Positions 40,841 through 54,256 of a stretch of DNA of 64,000 nt are shown one piece after another. The notes beneath the pieces were generated by a model. The model saw only the letters and a program-made list of their open reading frames with translations, had not been told where the DNA came from and ran no database searches. This DNA is from Eudromia elegans (Eukaryota; Chordata; Aves; Tinamiformes; Tinamidae), in NCBI GenBank assembly GCA_003342815.1, contig PTEX01000006.1, positions 3,045,338-3,109,337 on the forward strand, given 5' to 3'. How positions within the stretch are numbered: position 1 is the stretch's first letter; each line of letters starts with the position of its first letter. The position numbers and the translations under genes were made by a program.

Positions 40841-40896
40841 GTACATATATATGCATGTGCTCATACACACATGTGTACGTATACATACACATATAA
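40841..40896. repeat. Alternating purine-pyrimidine tract
   Basis: This is mostly TA, CA, TG and GT dinucleotides (ACATATATATGCATGTGC, then CACACATGTGTACGTATAC) with only one or two breaks in alternation. It is a degenerate microsatellite with potential to adopt left-handed DNA. No function is implied by position. Confidence 0.6.
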
Positions 40897-43800
40897 ACCA
40901 CAAAATGTTGCTCCCACATAGATAGCTAAATAGCTAGCTAAGATAGATATGAAGAAATGGTAGCATTACTGAGAGCTGAGGGCGCTTAACATTTTCCATT
41001 AACAGATTGCATAGCACTTTGCAAAATTTTAGCTATATCGATCAAAATGTTCCATGCCATATTTTTAAGCTGAAATGGCTTAGATATTTCTCAAAATATA
41101 AGAAAGGGAAAAAACTTTTGTTTTATTCATAGACATCGATTTTTTCATTAAAAAGTCCTTGCACGAGCACTCTTTAGAGCAGAGGCTTAAAATACTGAAA
41201 TAAAGTCAGGATATCAGGAATTTGTGCTCTTACATTTTAATAAATATGTAACAATTTTATAAACATAGGAGACAAAATATGTTGAGCAGTCCCTGAGCCA
41301 GCATGTACTTTGCCAGTGAAACTGTGTTCTCTTAAAATGTTTTAAACTGAGCCCACAGAGTCTCTCCAGTCCTGTGTGCCAGAAAATAATAAAAAGGTGT
41401 CATCATCATCTCCTCTTTTCTGCCTGATAGGCATACCCAACCTCCTCAAACTCCAACGTTAGCATCAGTTTCTGCAATGTTGATCTGCTTGTCCAGTCCC
41501 TGCAGATTACCCCAGCTGAGCATATGCATGGTTCCATACGGCTCTGTTTTTCAATTAGGAAATTAGATTTAAAATATTCATTAAGATATATTGTTGCAGT
41601 CCCTGCAGCACTTTTCCATTATTTAATGCTGTGGTCATAGATAGTTCTAGGTAATTCCAGGAATAGAACTGCCACCTTCGCACAGAAATGGATTGTTTGA
41701 CATTTTTATCAGCTCCAGCCTTTGTTCCATGGAGATGACAGCCAGTTACCTACCTTGGCATGACTGGTAGCAAAGTAGGTAGAGAGCACAGCTGACAGCA
41801 TCTCACAAGTGTGTGATGCTAAATCAGCATCACAGCCACGTGTTTCTCCTGTAAGGCCATGCTGTGGAGGTAGAGTCGTGACGGTGTGTTCCAAGTGTCC
41901 TTGCAGTTCTTCCAGCTTGCTCTGCCAGCCTTTCATCATGGCTTGCTAGCATTTATAAAGGCATACCCTTAAAATATCCGGATGCAGTTAATAGAAGCAA
42001 AAATAGAAGCTCTGCCTTCACTTCATACTGGGGCAAAATAGTGCTAAATTGGGCAAGTAAAAAAAACATAATAGCACAGTTCAGATTAAGGCTGGCAGAA
42101 TTTCCCTCTGTAAAGTCACAGCTTTTTGAAAATCCCCTCCACTTCAGGTCACCTCTTTACAGAGCACTGGCTTTAAGCTAAAATCATGCCAGGACACATT
42201 CTTCCAGCTCTACAAAAAGATCCTCCTTGCTTTAGTGGGGCAAGGTTTTGGGTGGCTTTTACTTAGAGATTGCTAAACTATTTATGAAGCTTTCCATTCA
42301 CAACCTGAGAAAGGAGGAACCATGAAATTCTTTAACATGAGAAAAATGTATTACTTCAGAAAGGGCATTCCAGTCATCATGTATATTCTTGCTTAAAAAG
42401 AGCAGCATTTTTGAAGACCAGCACATGAGCCAGGGACATTTATACATATCACATGCTTTGAATTTTACTCACCTATAAAATACAGACAGGGAGTACACGG
42501 TGCATTATGTTTATGTTTCTCTTGACATTGTTTTTTAAATAGACAAAACAGTCCCTATGAGTCTATGCCAGGCACAGTGAATCAATCATCTTTAGCTATC
42601 AAAACTGATGAATTGCTAGTTGCTTTTCTCTAGGCAGTGATATAAATTGTTGATTGCATTTCACAGGTCCATCTAATTTTTTTTAATTGGATATTGGTCT
42701 ATAGGTCTTTTGTGATTATTGTCAGATGAGCCATGATATTTGAATGTTTGCATGTTCTAGAACAAGACAAATGAAACAGGGAAACATAGAAGCTATTACA
42801 AGAGTATGCCCAGGACTGAACCTCACTTGACATTGGAGTCTGTCTCAATCACATCAGTAAGAGATAACAGAAGCTGTGTAGAAAGAAAAAGAAAATGAGT
42901 AACTTTATCATCAGGGTAATAAAAAAGCCATTTTAAAATCATATAATCTGAAATATGTTATCAGTTTGCTGAGATTATTACTTTTCCTTTAGTAAACTAT
43001 ACAGTTTATATACTGTAATTATACAATATTATACAATATTACCTTTACATAGAATTTTTTTTTTCATATTTGTATTGACTGAACAGCATTTTCCATAGTT
43101 TCCCTTAAAATTTACAATTGCCTTAGAGAAAAAATCACACATGTTTTGATGTTTTCTAATTTGACAATGATATACCAATACCATGCAAATTGTGAAAGCT
43201 GACTAATTTTTGTATTTGTGTATCAGGCAAATAAATAATTCTTAGAGTCACTAATTATTTTTCCATGTTGCACATGAGAATTTGATTAGGCTGACTACCA
43301 CTGACACTGTTTATCTGAGGATATTATTAAATCCCCTTGGAGAACTTTTGTATACCAAGACTTGTAATGTTTAGAGCATAGAGCTTTTCTCTGTATTAAC
43401 TCACTTAATGAGCAATTACACAGGATTTATTACCAAAAGGATGTCACTGAGCAAACAAATAAGGTAGAACTCATACCTCTCACCTCTTTATCAAAACATT
43501 TCACAGTCTTATAACTTTTTTTTGGCAAGATTGTCTATAAGAAAGCTATTTGCTATATACCAGCAGGAGGTATAGGATAGGCTAGGTCAACCTTCATGGA
43601 AGAGAACTGGTAAGGGCTCTAGATGTAGCAGACATTTCTCTCTACTCAGATGAAATATTTGCTCCAAGAACCATACTCTAATTAAATTTGTGGGCATATG
43701 AAGCCCACAATATTTAAATAAAGAAATGTTTAAATTTCATGTATTTCAAAATTGTGAAAATTAATTCAAAATGAGTGTTGATATTTCATTAGAAAGTTAC

Positions 43801-46800
43801 TAGAGAGGGCTTATCCATGGACCAAACAATGCAAATAGGCATTGGGCTGAAGAGTTTCCACTGATTTTGGAAAAACCTTTGGCTAAATTCTTTGATTTTA
43901 TTTGAAACCAAGATTTCAAAGAGTAATCACTTTTATCACTTTTCAATTTTGTACCTGAAAAAATATGTAGATACAAAGTAGATGGCCAGAATGAGATTAT
44001 TTCCAAATGTACTCTTACAGAGGACTACTGTACTGTCATCATCAGTTGAGAATGAAAGTACAGAGTGAAGTACCACAGCACTGGTATCTATTAAATAAAT
44101 ACACACTATTGATTATGAGGCTTGCAGTTTGTTTGACAGTATCAAGAAAGCTGAGCGATACATAGTCCAAAATAGTACTAACAGCTCACTAAAGAAGCGA
44201 CAGTACTGAGGTACTGTAGATTTCAAAGATTTGCCCTCACCTCCACTTTTATTTTAAAGCTAATTTTGCTGTAAATGAGATGAGTGATGAGAAGACCTAA
44301 ACCTCAGGCCATGTCTTATTGTAATGTCTTCCCTGAGTGTCTTCACACATTTAATTCAGATTAGTCATGGAAGAAGTTAAAACTTGAAATCAGTCCTAAA
44401 TACCTGAAAGGGCTCTTCACTGTTCAGTGAACAACACAGTGGTACAACAAGAATAACATGATAGAATTCACGTAATGCTTTCCCTCAGAGTACCTTAAAG
44501 TACATCATCTAGCTGTCTGTAGTTCTTGACATGAAGCTGTTCCCAGGGCTAACTTACAGCTGTGCCAGAAGAATCAGCAATGTTTCCTTTTTCTGTAAAT
44601 ACTGAGATTCTCTGCTGCTCTCTGTAGTACAATTGCCCCTGAAATGGGTCTACTTCGCAGTATCCACGAGTAATCAATGGTGAATTCTGAAAAGTAGGTT
44701 TTTGTGATTTAAAATGATCACCAACCAACCACACAGAAAAATAAATAAATAAATAAAAAGGTTAATAAATACGAATTTATTTGAGTAAAGAAAAAAAGAA
44801 AGACCTTTATTGTACTTATCCTTCTGGGCCTATTATGCTGCATTTCAGAATTTGCCAATGAAAGCTACAGCCTTGTTTGGGTTATTCTCTGCGGTCGAAT
44901 CCTGTAATCCCTACTCAGATTTTACTCAGGAAAAACTACCTTTGCCTTGAGTGAGAATTTGCTTGAACAGGGACTGAAGAGAGTCTTTGGAATCTTATCA
45001 GCATTGCTTGATGTTAATGTTGGGCAACAGTTCTCATTGCTAATTTGCCTGTCTTGTTGGCCTTTCTCTTGGGCTCTGGATCTGCTTTTGATGTGTGTTA
45101 TCCATGGCTCATATTGCTTGCTCAGATTGCTTCGCTTTGTGCTTTTCATTTCCAACAAATATTTTGCAGCTATTGTTCTGCTGATGGTAGATGTGCATGG
45201 AACCTGGTATGTGGAACTTGAACCTCAGCCCAGATTTAATTAAAACTATTAAACATGTTCTCACTATGGTTCTCAGAAGGAATTTTGCTGGCCCTCTTCG
45301 GATGAAGTATAAATTCATTTGATCTAATACTTTTACGGTGCAAAAAATAAAAGAGCCTGATTTGCCGATCTTTAAAGCAAATGCTTCTCCAGTAATATCA
45401 GTGGAGTAGCACCTATTTACTGCCATGATATGATTAATCTTAAATACCTATTCTGACCTGCAACAGACATCACACAAGAAAATCGCTAAATGTGTGCACT
45501 GGGACTCCACCTGGTTTTGTAGATTTGATACTGCATTAAAGTAAGATATTCTGAATTTTAACAATTACAAATACCAAATTATGCCATAGGCAACTTATAT
45601 GCAACAAATCTAGCTAGGTTACCACTTGGATGTCTTATAAACCATACCTAGCCATGGTTTGTCCTCTATTCATGCTGCAGGGTACGAAATTCCTGGGTGC
45701 CAACCTGCCTATGGCAACCTAGAATTCTCCAGGGCAGGCTCGCAAAATCTTCACCTTCTCTCTGGGACAGGTAACTAATAAGTGATGTTTTGTGAAGTTA
45801 TGCTTTATTTCTAACTTTCTGATGTCCGTAAAAATGTTTCATTTCTTCATGTCAGTCTGCAGTCTCTCATCATTCAGTTGTGCTACATTTTCTGAACAAG
45901 GGGAATGACAGCAGATCTGTTTATTATAGTACTCTAGATGCTTGCCTCAGCCAAGCCTGTAATAATTATTATTAGCAGGTATAACAGCTGAAAGTTGTTT
46001 AAGAAGCTGCAAAATCCACAGCTTCCTACTCTTGGTTAGTATTTCTTTCTGGTGGAATGGTTCTTAAAAATCAGATGCTTGAATTCCGTTGCTGATACAA
46101 GTTATTGGGCAGTTTAGCTACCTTTCTTAATTGCCACTGTTTGCATGTTCTTCAGACTTTTTCCTTTATTAGGTTTCCATTAATCTTTGGTCTTCTAAAG
46201 TAAGGTTTTGTCATCGTTACAGATACAGAGATGGTGAAAGGATGAAGAAGTTATGACTGATTCTAGTTTATATTCCCATGTAGCACACAGTTTAACTAAT
46301 GACTCCTTTCTCCATATTTTGCTTAGATTTTCTTCTCCTTTTCTTTTGAATTTACTCTTTGTTGCTTGACATTATTAAAAGTTGCAGGTATGTAGAAGAA
46401 ATATTCACCAGTCCCATAGTCTTTACTCCAGTATGAAATATTGCAATACATTTCCTAGGAGGAATTAATTAGATAAAAATAATGACACAGTAAGCTTTAG
46501 TGTGCCTTCTTTCAGTCTTTCGATTTTCTATAAATAATGCTTGTAAACTTTCACCTTAAGAACACTGCTAATATTGGAAAGACATTAGTAAAATTCTTTC
46601 ACTCTTTCTTGGCATGACATCTACTCTCTACAGAGTGAAAACACAACAGTTTTGGAGAAGCAATTTACATTCCTGTTTTGCAGTCCCTGGAGCTCTGCAC
46701 GTGCTTTCTATTTTTACCTGGGTTTAGATGAGGCAGGTATAAGAATAGCTTTGTTCTGCTGCGTGTCCTTGTTAAAGCCAGGAGGTGACCAGCAAACCCA

Positions 46801-47494
46801 AACAGCATTTATATAACTTTTTCTTTCAATATGCAAAACATTTGCCCCTGATTTCAATTTCATTGAATATTTTGCATGTCTTCTAGAATAAAAACTAACT
46901 TGCACAGCTAACTAAACTAACTAACTTGTCATCACTTACTTTGGTCATATGTGGTGTTTTTGACAGGATGCTTTTGAGGACATTCTGAGTCTTGAAATGA
47001 CATTTAGTAGCCTTTCACTATGCACCTTTAAAAAAAATCTTACCATCCACTTGTAGGCCTAATTTTCAAATGAAAACAAGCTTACTCTTATGGAGGAAAA
47101 TACCACAGCTTACCTCCAAGTACTCCAAAATTTAACACAGGATTTTAGGTCAGAGGATTTAGCCATTTCAGAAAATAAATGAATTGAGTTTGAAAGATGA
47201 TTCTCATATTTTCTCCTACTTTTTTAAATGCTTTTTTATTATTATTACTGTATTTTAGTGTTTCCTACATCCCTACTTTTTTTTTTTCTTCTTGTTTATT
47301 GAATCAAATCTTAGTGGTTCAAAATACTTAAATTTTTAAAATATATACCTGAAGACTTGTTTTCCAATTATATTTGAAAGCATCAGCTTACTGAAGGAAG
47401 CAAGAACGGTTGTTTGTGAAAGTGAGAGACAGTGAATATGACAAATGTCAGCACTTAGAAAATGAAGTCCTATTTCAGCCTGGTGCACCTTAAT
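40897..47494. other. BEGAIN intron 1, no gene seen
   Basis: AT-rich intron. It contains an (AAAT)n microsatellite of about four units at 44740-44758 and a doubled ATACAATATT word at about 43021-43042. The stretch 45100-45430 has long overlapping frames on both strands (98 and 105 codons) and an even base composition. It could be a conserved non-coding element, but this cannot be judged from one sequence. Confidence 0.5.
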
Positions 47495-47522
47495 NNNNNN
47501 NNNNNNNNNNNNNNNNNNNNNN
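47495..47522. other. Assembly gap (28 N)
   Basis: A run of 28 undetermined bases within intron 1. The flanks end TTAAT and resume TAATCAG, so the true gap could be small or even an overlap of TAAT. Any frame crossing it (for example the minus-strand frame 47336-47536) is meaningless. Confidence 0.99.
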
Positions 47523-50026
47523 TAATCAGAAAACAACTAAAAGCTCAGTTAAAAAAGTAAGTCTCAATTCACCAAGAATGTCAAAGTGGTCCAATTAGAG
47601 GGTGAAAGATTGTAGGCTGCATTTAGGCAATTCATATCTCAAGGCGCGAGATGAAAGCCTGTGGAAAATGCAATGCTTTGTCACTCTGCATGGTTCTTCA
47701 GGGTGCTACATCCTCAACCCAGATGCAAGCAGGGGGCTACAGGTACCCTCTGAGGAGGGAAAACACACACTGCTTTTCACATTGGCACTAACACCTCTTC
47801 AAACAGTTGTCTGCTGCCTGGCTGGGCCACTGTGCATCTGCAGAGAGATCCCTTATTCCCTGGCTTATTCCAAACGCTACAGGAGAGCTAATGTCAGGGT
47901 GCTGGACTATTAGAGGGAGTTTGATGGAAGAGAATCCTGTTCCTTCTCCTTCGCTCAGCATCTCCAGAGACAGCAAAATACAATCTTATAGAGGAAAGCC
48001 AGTTCAGAGGAGTGAGCAGAACAAAACAGACTTGACTGGACTGGTAAATCTTGACACTGGGTTGAGAGGAAGACTGTATGAAATGATGGCACACAGGCTA
48101 AGCAGAGCTGAACTTGCTAGAGGTGAACTTATATAGACTCTTGCATAATGGGGGATGTAACAGTTAAGAAGTCCTAAAATAGTGTGATAGAATGAATGAA
48201 ACTAGGTAAGGCTCAAAATAATCTGCCAAAGATGACAGATGGCAATTTCTTTCTCTTTTTTCTTTCTTGTTTTCCCCCCTAAATATCAAGTTGATCAAAG
48301 AGTAGAGGATCATTTATTACTGTGGAAAAACTAAAAATACCTTGAAATATTCAGGCAAAATAAGTTCATTCAGATAAAAAAAACCAGTGGTTCTCACTCT
48401 TCCCATTCAACGTATCATACATGAGTCTGTGTGGAGTAATAGTTTCCCTCAGAATCTAAATTATACAGCACTGCTGAGAATTTGAGTGTGCGAAGGCTAA
48501 GATGTGTTATTTTATCAACTCGGTTGTTTGTATCTACAAATCAGTGACCTATTCTACTGGCTATAAAACTTCCTGAAAGTCAGTAGGGTTCACTTCTGTG
48601 GCATGTTGCTTTAGTGGGTGATGGGTGAAATATGATAAAAAAAAACAGAAATTGCAAAAAAATTGTACCAATAGCTACTGGAAATATCTGGAAGGTCTAT
48701 GCTACATCTCACTCTGAGCAAAAGCAGCATTACCTCCTGTACCATTTAGTAATAAAGTTTGGCAGGTGCTGATTTTTTTTTAAAAAAACAGGCACCTATG
48801 TATTCAAGTTGGGGATATAGCACAAGGTGTTTGTATGACTTCCGACACAAAAGAGGATTAGAACTGTGACCAGAAATAATTAAAATGATAATTCAGTAAT
48901 TCATTCAGGACAGGCAATATTCATTGTTTATAAAGGAAAGTAAATAATAAATAAAAAGCAGTGACATCTGCAGTTCTTCCTCCCTCCAGAACCAAAATGA
49001 GTCTCCTGAGACAGACACAGATTTCTAAGTCAGAGGAAAGAAAAAAAGACCGGGAGAGGAAGGAAATAGCTAAGGTGAGAGCAGAGACGAAAACATCTGT
49101 CTGTCGACTTAAGTCTGGAAACATTATACAAAATGAGATAGGGTCCAAATTCCTTTCCTGGTACTAAAGCACATTTTTATACTATCCACTTTCCCTCTTT
49201 TTCAGCTTCAATCTTCTAAAATAAACAGTAAGATATTTTCAGTTTGTTCCTGGGCAGTGGGTTTCACCCACTCTCCTTGCATGCTGTATTACAAATAAAC
49301 AGCACTATGCAGAACAAACCACACTCCTGCTTCAGCACAGCTTGATTCAGATGAATCAAGGAATTGGGAAACTACACAGACTAAAGTAAAAGCAAGAATA
49401 CTTGAATAACACAATTAAAATAGAACTTTACAGGCTTGTGAACTGATGTGGCAAGCTAGCTTCAGTAATTTCCAGAGGGAGTGCTTACCCTTGACTACAA
49501 ACCAAAGCAATCTAGAAGCAGGCCACTAGAAGCTGTAAGGAGGGCTGGTGCAACCGAAGGATGCTTGCTGAATTGCCTGGAGAGCTCTCTCTGCCTTCCA
49601 AGTCATAAATTGAAGTCTGCCTCTAATTTTGCTACCTTTGTTTCTCAATACCTAACTTTTTTTTCCCCCATCTTCTTTCTCATCATTGCTTAGCAGTCTG
49701 GATTCCCTAGTGAGATGCTTTGCAGACTGTGAGGACTCTGCCAAACATTAAAAAGCAGGCAATGTCTGTTCCACAGCTTCCAATCATTTTCTGTGCGAGA
49801 CAGCCCCCCCTCAACAGCCTTTGTTACAGCAAGATAAAATAGTTACAGTCAGCCCTTTATCCAGCTTTTCTTATCCTTTTGTACCTTGCAAATATATAAC
49901 TTACCCTTTTTTTTCCTAGCCAAACACTTTATAGGTTTCTCAGCCTCTGAATGCAGGAAAATAAGGGCATTTACAGAGATGGGTTTGCTTCTAGAGTCAC
50001 CTCAAAAGCAGAGTCTGGGGAACAAA
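47523..50026. other. BEGAIN intron 1, no gene seen
   Basis: Frames at 47602-47913 and 47807-48136 (103 and 109 codons, plus strand, overlapping) are the longest and are unrecognised. The word CAGTGGTTCTCA at 48385 resembles a hAT terminal repeat, but no partner end was found. The rest is ordinary intron. Confidence 0.5.
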
Positions 50027-50145
50027 CGGTGTGAAGATCCAGTCCCTCTTCCCGGCGCTGCCGGTAGCATCCTGGCAGCGATCGCTGCGGCTCTGTGGCT
50101 GCCGTCTCGGACAAAGGCTGGCTGAGGGCTGCCCCCCAGCTCCGT
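50027..50145. promoter_or_regulatory. Small CpG-dense islet in intron 1
   Basis: I count ten CpGs in about 120 bases (context GGCGCTGCCGG, GCGATCGCTGCGG, GCCGTCTCGG), in an intron where CpG is otherwise rare. Such islets commonly mark unmethylated regulatory DNA or an alternative first exon. The overlapping frames on both strands (49886-50125 plus, 49997-50314 minus) are unrecognised and are probably by-products of the GC content. Confidence 0.4.
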
Positions 50146-52711
50146 TCTCCCCCAGGTTCACTAGCTGACTCACTCCACAGGTGCTCCAGAGCACTTGGAC
50201 AGGGATTGGACAGTAATGTGGATCAGGGCAGGAACACAAGTAGTGTCGTCCATGAGAAAATAAATATACTGTAGAGAATGAGTAAGGAAATATGTATTCC
50301 TGCTTAAATTGCAATATTTTTTTCCTTCTGAAGCATCTTTTTTTTTTTCATGTATTCACCCCTTCATTTTCCTGTAACATAGGAAGAAGAAAAAAAATAA
50401 AAAAGGTGAGTGGGGACAGTCTTTATCCAGACTCCCTTAGGACTGCTTACCAAACCTAGTAGCGTGCAGTCAATGGGACATTTAAGTCACTGACTCTAAG
50501 TCTTCCAGAGTGAGCTGAAGTCAGTCAGTCCTCATGGACTTTAGGGAGAGTCTAGTGGAGGAGGCAGACTGCTAGAAGGCAGAAATTACCACCATGTCTG
50601 CTCCTTGCACTGTTTCACACCACCTTAGTCACCTTTGAATTTAGGCAGAAGTTTCTCTGTGCACTGCCTGCATTTCTCATATAGAGCCAGCCCGGCTTCA
50701 CTCAGGTATTTAACCTCAAAAGGTGTCTTAGAAACCAAACTGGTGATCTTCTAAACGGGAAGTGGAAATGCATTTTGAAGATTCCAGATCCAAATCGAGT
50801 CAACAGAAAAGTTAAATCAGTCCTCAGAGATGTGACTCAGCTCCTCAGTCTCTGTGCAGCCATGTACCAAGCCCGGTGCTGGGCTCGCCGGCACAGCTGC
50901 ACGGGATAGGCAGTGCATATCCTGATTTATAATTCCCAGCTCTTTCCTCTGGTGCTCTGCAGAATAAAATACTCACTAGATGGAGGTCTGGATTCTCACT
51001 GTTCATTTTCATTTGCCCTTTTGGGTTTTCAGCACACTGGGGAATCACAATTGCCTGGTGAGGAAACTTCATTTAAAATAATCAAAATACCTTCAGTGCC
51101 TATTTCTGAAAGCTGGCGTTTTATTCATGGTGTTTCTGTTCAGTCCATTCAGAACCTTAGGTTATGGATAGTACTTTTAAATAAAGACTTTTTTTGTGTC
51201 TTTATTATGGATATACTCAAACTTACTGTGTTCCACTGACAACAAAGTTGTTTGCTTAAAACAGCTCAGTGTTGACAGCTAGTCCTCTAAGGGTTTTTTT
51301 GCGTGTCAATATATAACTGAATGTTCATATCTTAATCTGCTCATATTACAGTTAATATTGAATGCTGTTGTGGATAGAATGGTCTGTGAGCTCCATATAC
51401 TTGTTATAAAAGCCATCCCCAATGCAACCAAGGACTGTTAGATCAATATAGACAAAATGTAGTGCAGTTTTATTTCTAATTAAGAAAGAGGCGACTCTTT
51501 TGCACCTTTTATGAATAAAAAGTCCAGCAAAGCTGAGATACATTTACCATATAATATCTCTTCCTTGCTCTGAATTTCTGATTGAGTGCAACAATCAGGT
51601 ATTCACACCTGAGTAAAGAAAAGCTGCCTTCCAAAATCCAGCAATATTTGTGTTTCAAAGTAACGGCATCAGTTCTCCAAGCACCATAAATGGACGCTAA
51701 TGTTTTGAATCTATCTCACAGCATCTAGGACTTCAATTACTAAGGAACTCTTTTTTACCTCCCTTCCGAATTATTCTTTTATGTTTCTGAAAAATCATCT
51801 GTCTTCCCTGGTCTCAATTCTGCCAGCATGCCTGAAACCTAAGGATGCTTTTACTTGTTTTATATGTCCATCAGTCATCTGGAAACCATCTGAGCTCCAC
51901 ATTTGGATCACCCACACATTTGTTCTGAAGCATATGCACCGGCCTTCCCTCTCCCAACCCAAACCCAACTTCAGGTTGTTTATTTTGAAAATGAGTACTG
52001 GAAAGAAATTCAAATGGTTTAATACGTGCAGAGAAACTTCAAAAGCTATATATATACCAAGGAAAGATAGGCATGCAACCTGACAGGCAAACTGTTCACT
52101 CTCTGAAGGAACAAACTTGTTTGAACATAATGGAGAAAATCATTGGATATGCTGTAGTGAAAAATAAACAAACAATAACAACAAGAGCTTGGTGGAAATC
52201 TCAAAATCTGCCTCCTCCCCAAAAATGTGAGTTGAATAAAGAGTGTGTGAGTCTGCATTTCTGGGAAAATCTCTATTTTAAAACTTGGATATAATTTTGC
52301 TTGGAATTTTTTTTTTTTTTTTTTTTGGGGGGACCCAAATACCACAGCTGAATAAAGAAGACAAGAAGCACTGGGATATGCATACTGGCCTAGGTCTGAG
52401 CATCAGGAATTTCTTCCTTTTCCCCAGTTAAATGAATTTCAAATCCACAGCTGAATTCTTGGTATCGTAATATATTTGGATCTGGACTTGGTAGCTTCAG
52501 ACCAACTCAATTGGAGCAAGCACCAGGTTAGCCACAAAAACTACAGACAAGGATGATAAAGTTTTAGCAAAATTGTGACCCTGAGCATGTAACGCATAAT
52601 AAAAACTTGATTAACACAGAAATCCAATTGCTGTTTCATTAAAGATCTATCCATTAATCTAGAAAACGCTTGTAAAAGGCTTCTGCTGCATTTCTTAGTA
52701 ACTACAAACCC
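50146..52711. other. BEGAIN intron 1, no gene seen
   Basis: The stretch contains a T20 run immediately followed by G6 at 52307-52332. It also contains a second, weaker CpG group at about 50870-50905 (GCCCGG, CTCGCCGGCAC, CACGGG). The frames at 50913-51239 and 51781-52083 are unrecognised. Confidence 0.5.
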
Positions 52712-53120
52712 CGGAAACTTTGCTGGAGGCACCACTCCAGCTCTCGTCCGGCTGCTCTTGCTTTTGGGAGCAGCACAGCTGGGAAAAACAGTGTCCCAGG
52801 CCCTCCTCTCCCACCGGGCTGACTACCAGCCTCTCTCTACTGCTAGACTCAATCCAGCGCTCAATAACTAAAGCGGGGACGTGGGTGCTCGCTGTCCCCG
52901 AGCTGCACAAGCCACTCGTTCCCTGAGGCCCACGGCAGCCTCGTGCTGTCAGGCTGCCTGGCCCCGGGCTCTCTCAGTGCCTGCCTCCCACACGACACCA
53001 GAGCTCCTGCTTTTCATCAGCCCTCTAAACCCTCACATCAAGGCCAGGGTCACGAGCAGTCCCGTAGCCCTTTGCAGAGTCCCCATCTCTCCCGCTGCGC
53101 AAATTTCTTCACTTGCTTTC
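52712..53120. promoter_or_regulatory. GC-rich, CpG-enriched island in distal intron 1
   Basis: I count 19 CpGs across about 410 bases, with a visibly higher GC content than either side, about 6.6 kb before coding exon 2. Four overlapping long frames on both strands (for example 52881-53279, 132 codons) come from the low stop density of GC-rich DNA, and none is a recognised protein. It is a candidate alternative BEGAIN promoter or an enhancer. I see no TATA box. Exon 2 has no in-frame ATG before residue 25, so a transcript starting here would need its own start codon or would use the internal Met. Confidence 0.4.
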
Positions 53121-54256
53121 GTCTGCAAGTGCATATGCTGTTCTATCTGCCCTTTAGATAAAACCCAAGGGAAGAAAGAAGAAATGCATCTTTTTTATTA
53201 TTTTCCAGAATCTGTTTTTTTTAATTTCCATCAGTCCTCCCCTATTCCCTATCCTATGATGCCATTTTTTAGGATATGACACATCACAGGTGCCAGGCAG
53301 CTCAAATAATTACTTTTAAAGCATTTAGTGGCTCTATTTTGCAGGCCTCCACGCAGCCTAAGCAGACAAGAAAGGGAATACTGTTACCTCATCTTATACA
53401 TGGCACATTGAGTCAGGAAGAGGGGGAGTTATCTGACGAGACGTAGTTATCTATGTCTAAGCTCCTTGACTAAATTCTCTTTGTAATTAATGGAAAGAAA
53501 CGAGTATTTCCAGATTTGCGTCACCTCATCTAAAAGTAGGCTTCTAAAATAGGTCAAATTAGTCGCATCCCGATAATGCCTGTTTTTCACTACATACTAG
53601 AAATAGGAGCCACACTGACCAGCGAGAACTGACATTTGCATGTGCTCGGATCAGTCCCGCCCTAAGTCATGTGTCCAGAATAACGCAAGGCAAAGCCAAG
53701 AACAAGATTTTGAGCCTTAAACAGCAGTCCAGGTTAGTTCCTACTTACACATTCGTTCTCTCCAGACGAGATATTTACCCACTAGACACAATCAGGTGGG
53801 TATAGGGTTTCAAAGCTACATTAAAACCTCTATTTCACTAGTAAGAGATAGGAACATTCAATAAGGCTTGTTAGACACCCCCATATCCTCATTTTGCATT
53901 CCCTTCACTGCTCATTTCCTTCCTAATCATATTCTGTTTTGCTTAGCCATAGACCTATGTGAAGGAAAGCAATCAGTCCATTCAAGGAGCATTTCATCAT
54001 GCCAAAAAATGCCATTGCTACAGGCTGAATCAACAATGCAGAATCATTTGCAAAGGAAAGCCCTGGGGTGTCAGACAGATGTGAGAGTGCTGCCAAACAC
54101 CTGGACCACGTGGGTGTAGGTGTGTGTGGTTTCCAGGATACTCCATCTATGGGGTGTCTTCATAGACATTGACTCTCAGGGACCTCTTCCTCTCTGTGGG
54201 CTCTTGCAGAGTTACAAGCCCTAGAAATCCTGCCCCATCGAGGTAGCTGAACAGCC
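53121..54256. other. BEGAIN intron 1, scattered CpGs, no gene seen
   Basis: AT-rich sequence with a loose scatter of CpG words at 53437-53665 (GACGAGACG, TTGCGTCACC, GTCGCATCCCG, CAGTCCCGCC), some resembling cAMP-response half sites (GCGTCA). The frame at 53868-54119 is unrecognised. Confidence 0.4.

Noticed and set aside
48385-48420. CAGTGGTTCTCA word resembling a hAT DNA transposon terminal inverted repeat
   Set aside because: I found no matching opposite terminus or 8-bp target duplication within a few kilobases, so a single 12-base word is not enough.
52881-53279. 132-codon frame in the GC-rich island
   Set aside because: It overlaps three other frames on both strands. The low stop density is explained by GC content.
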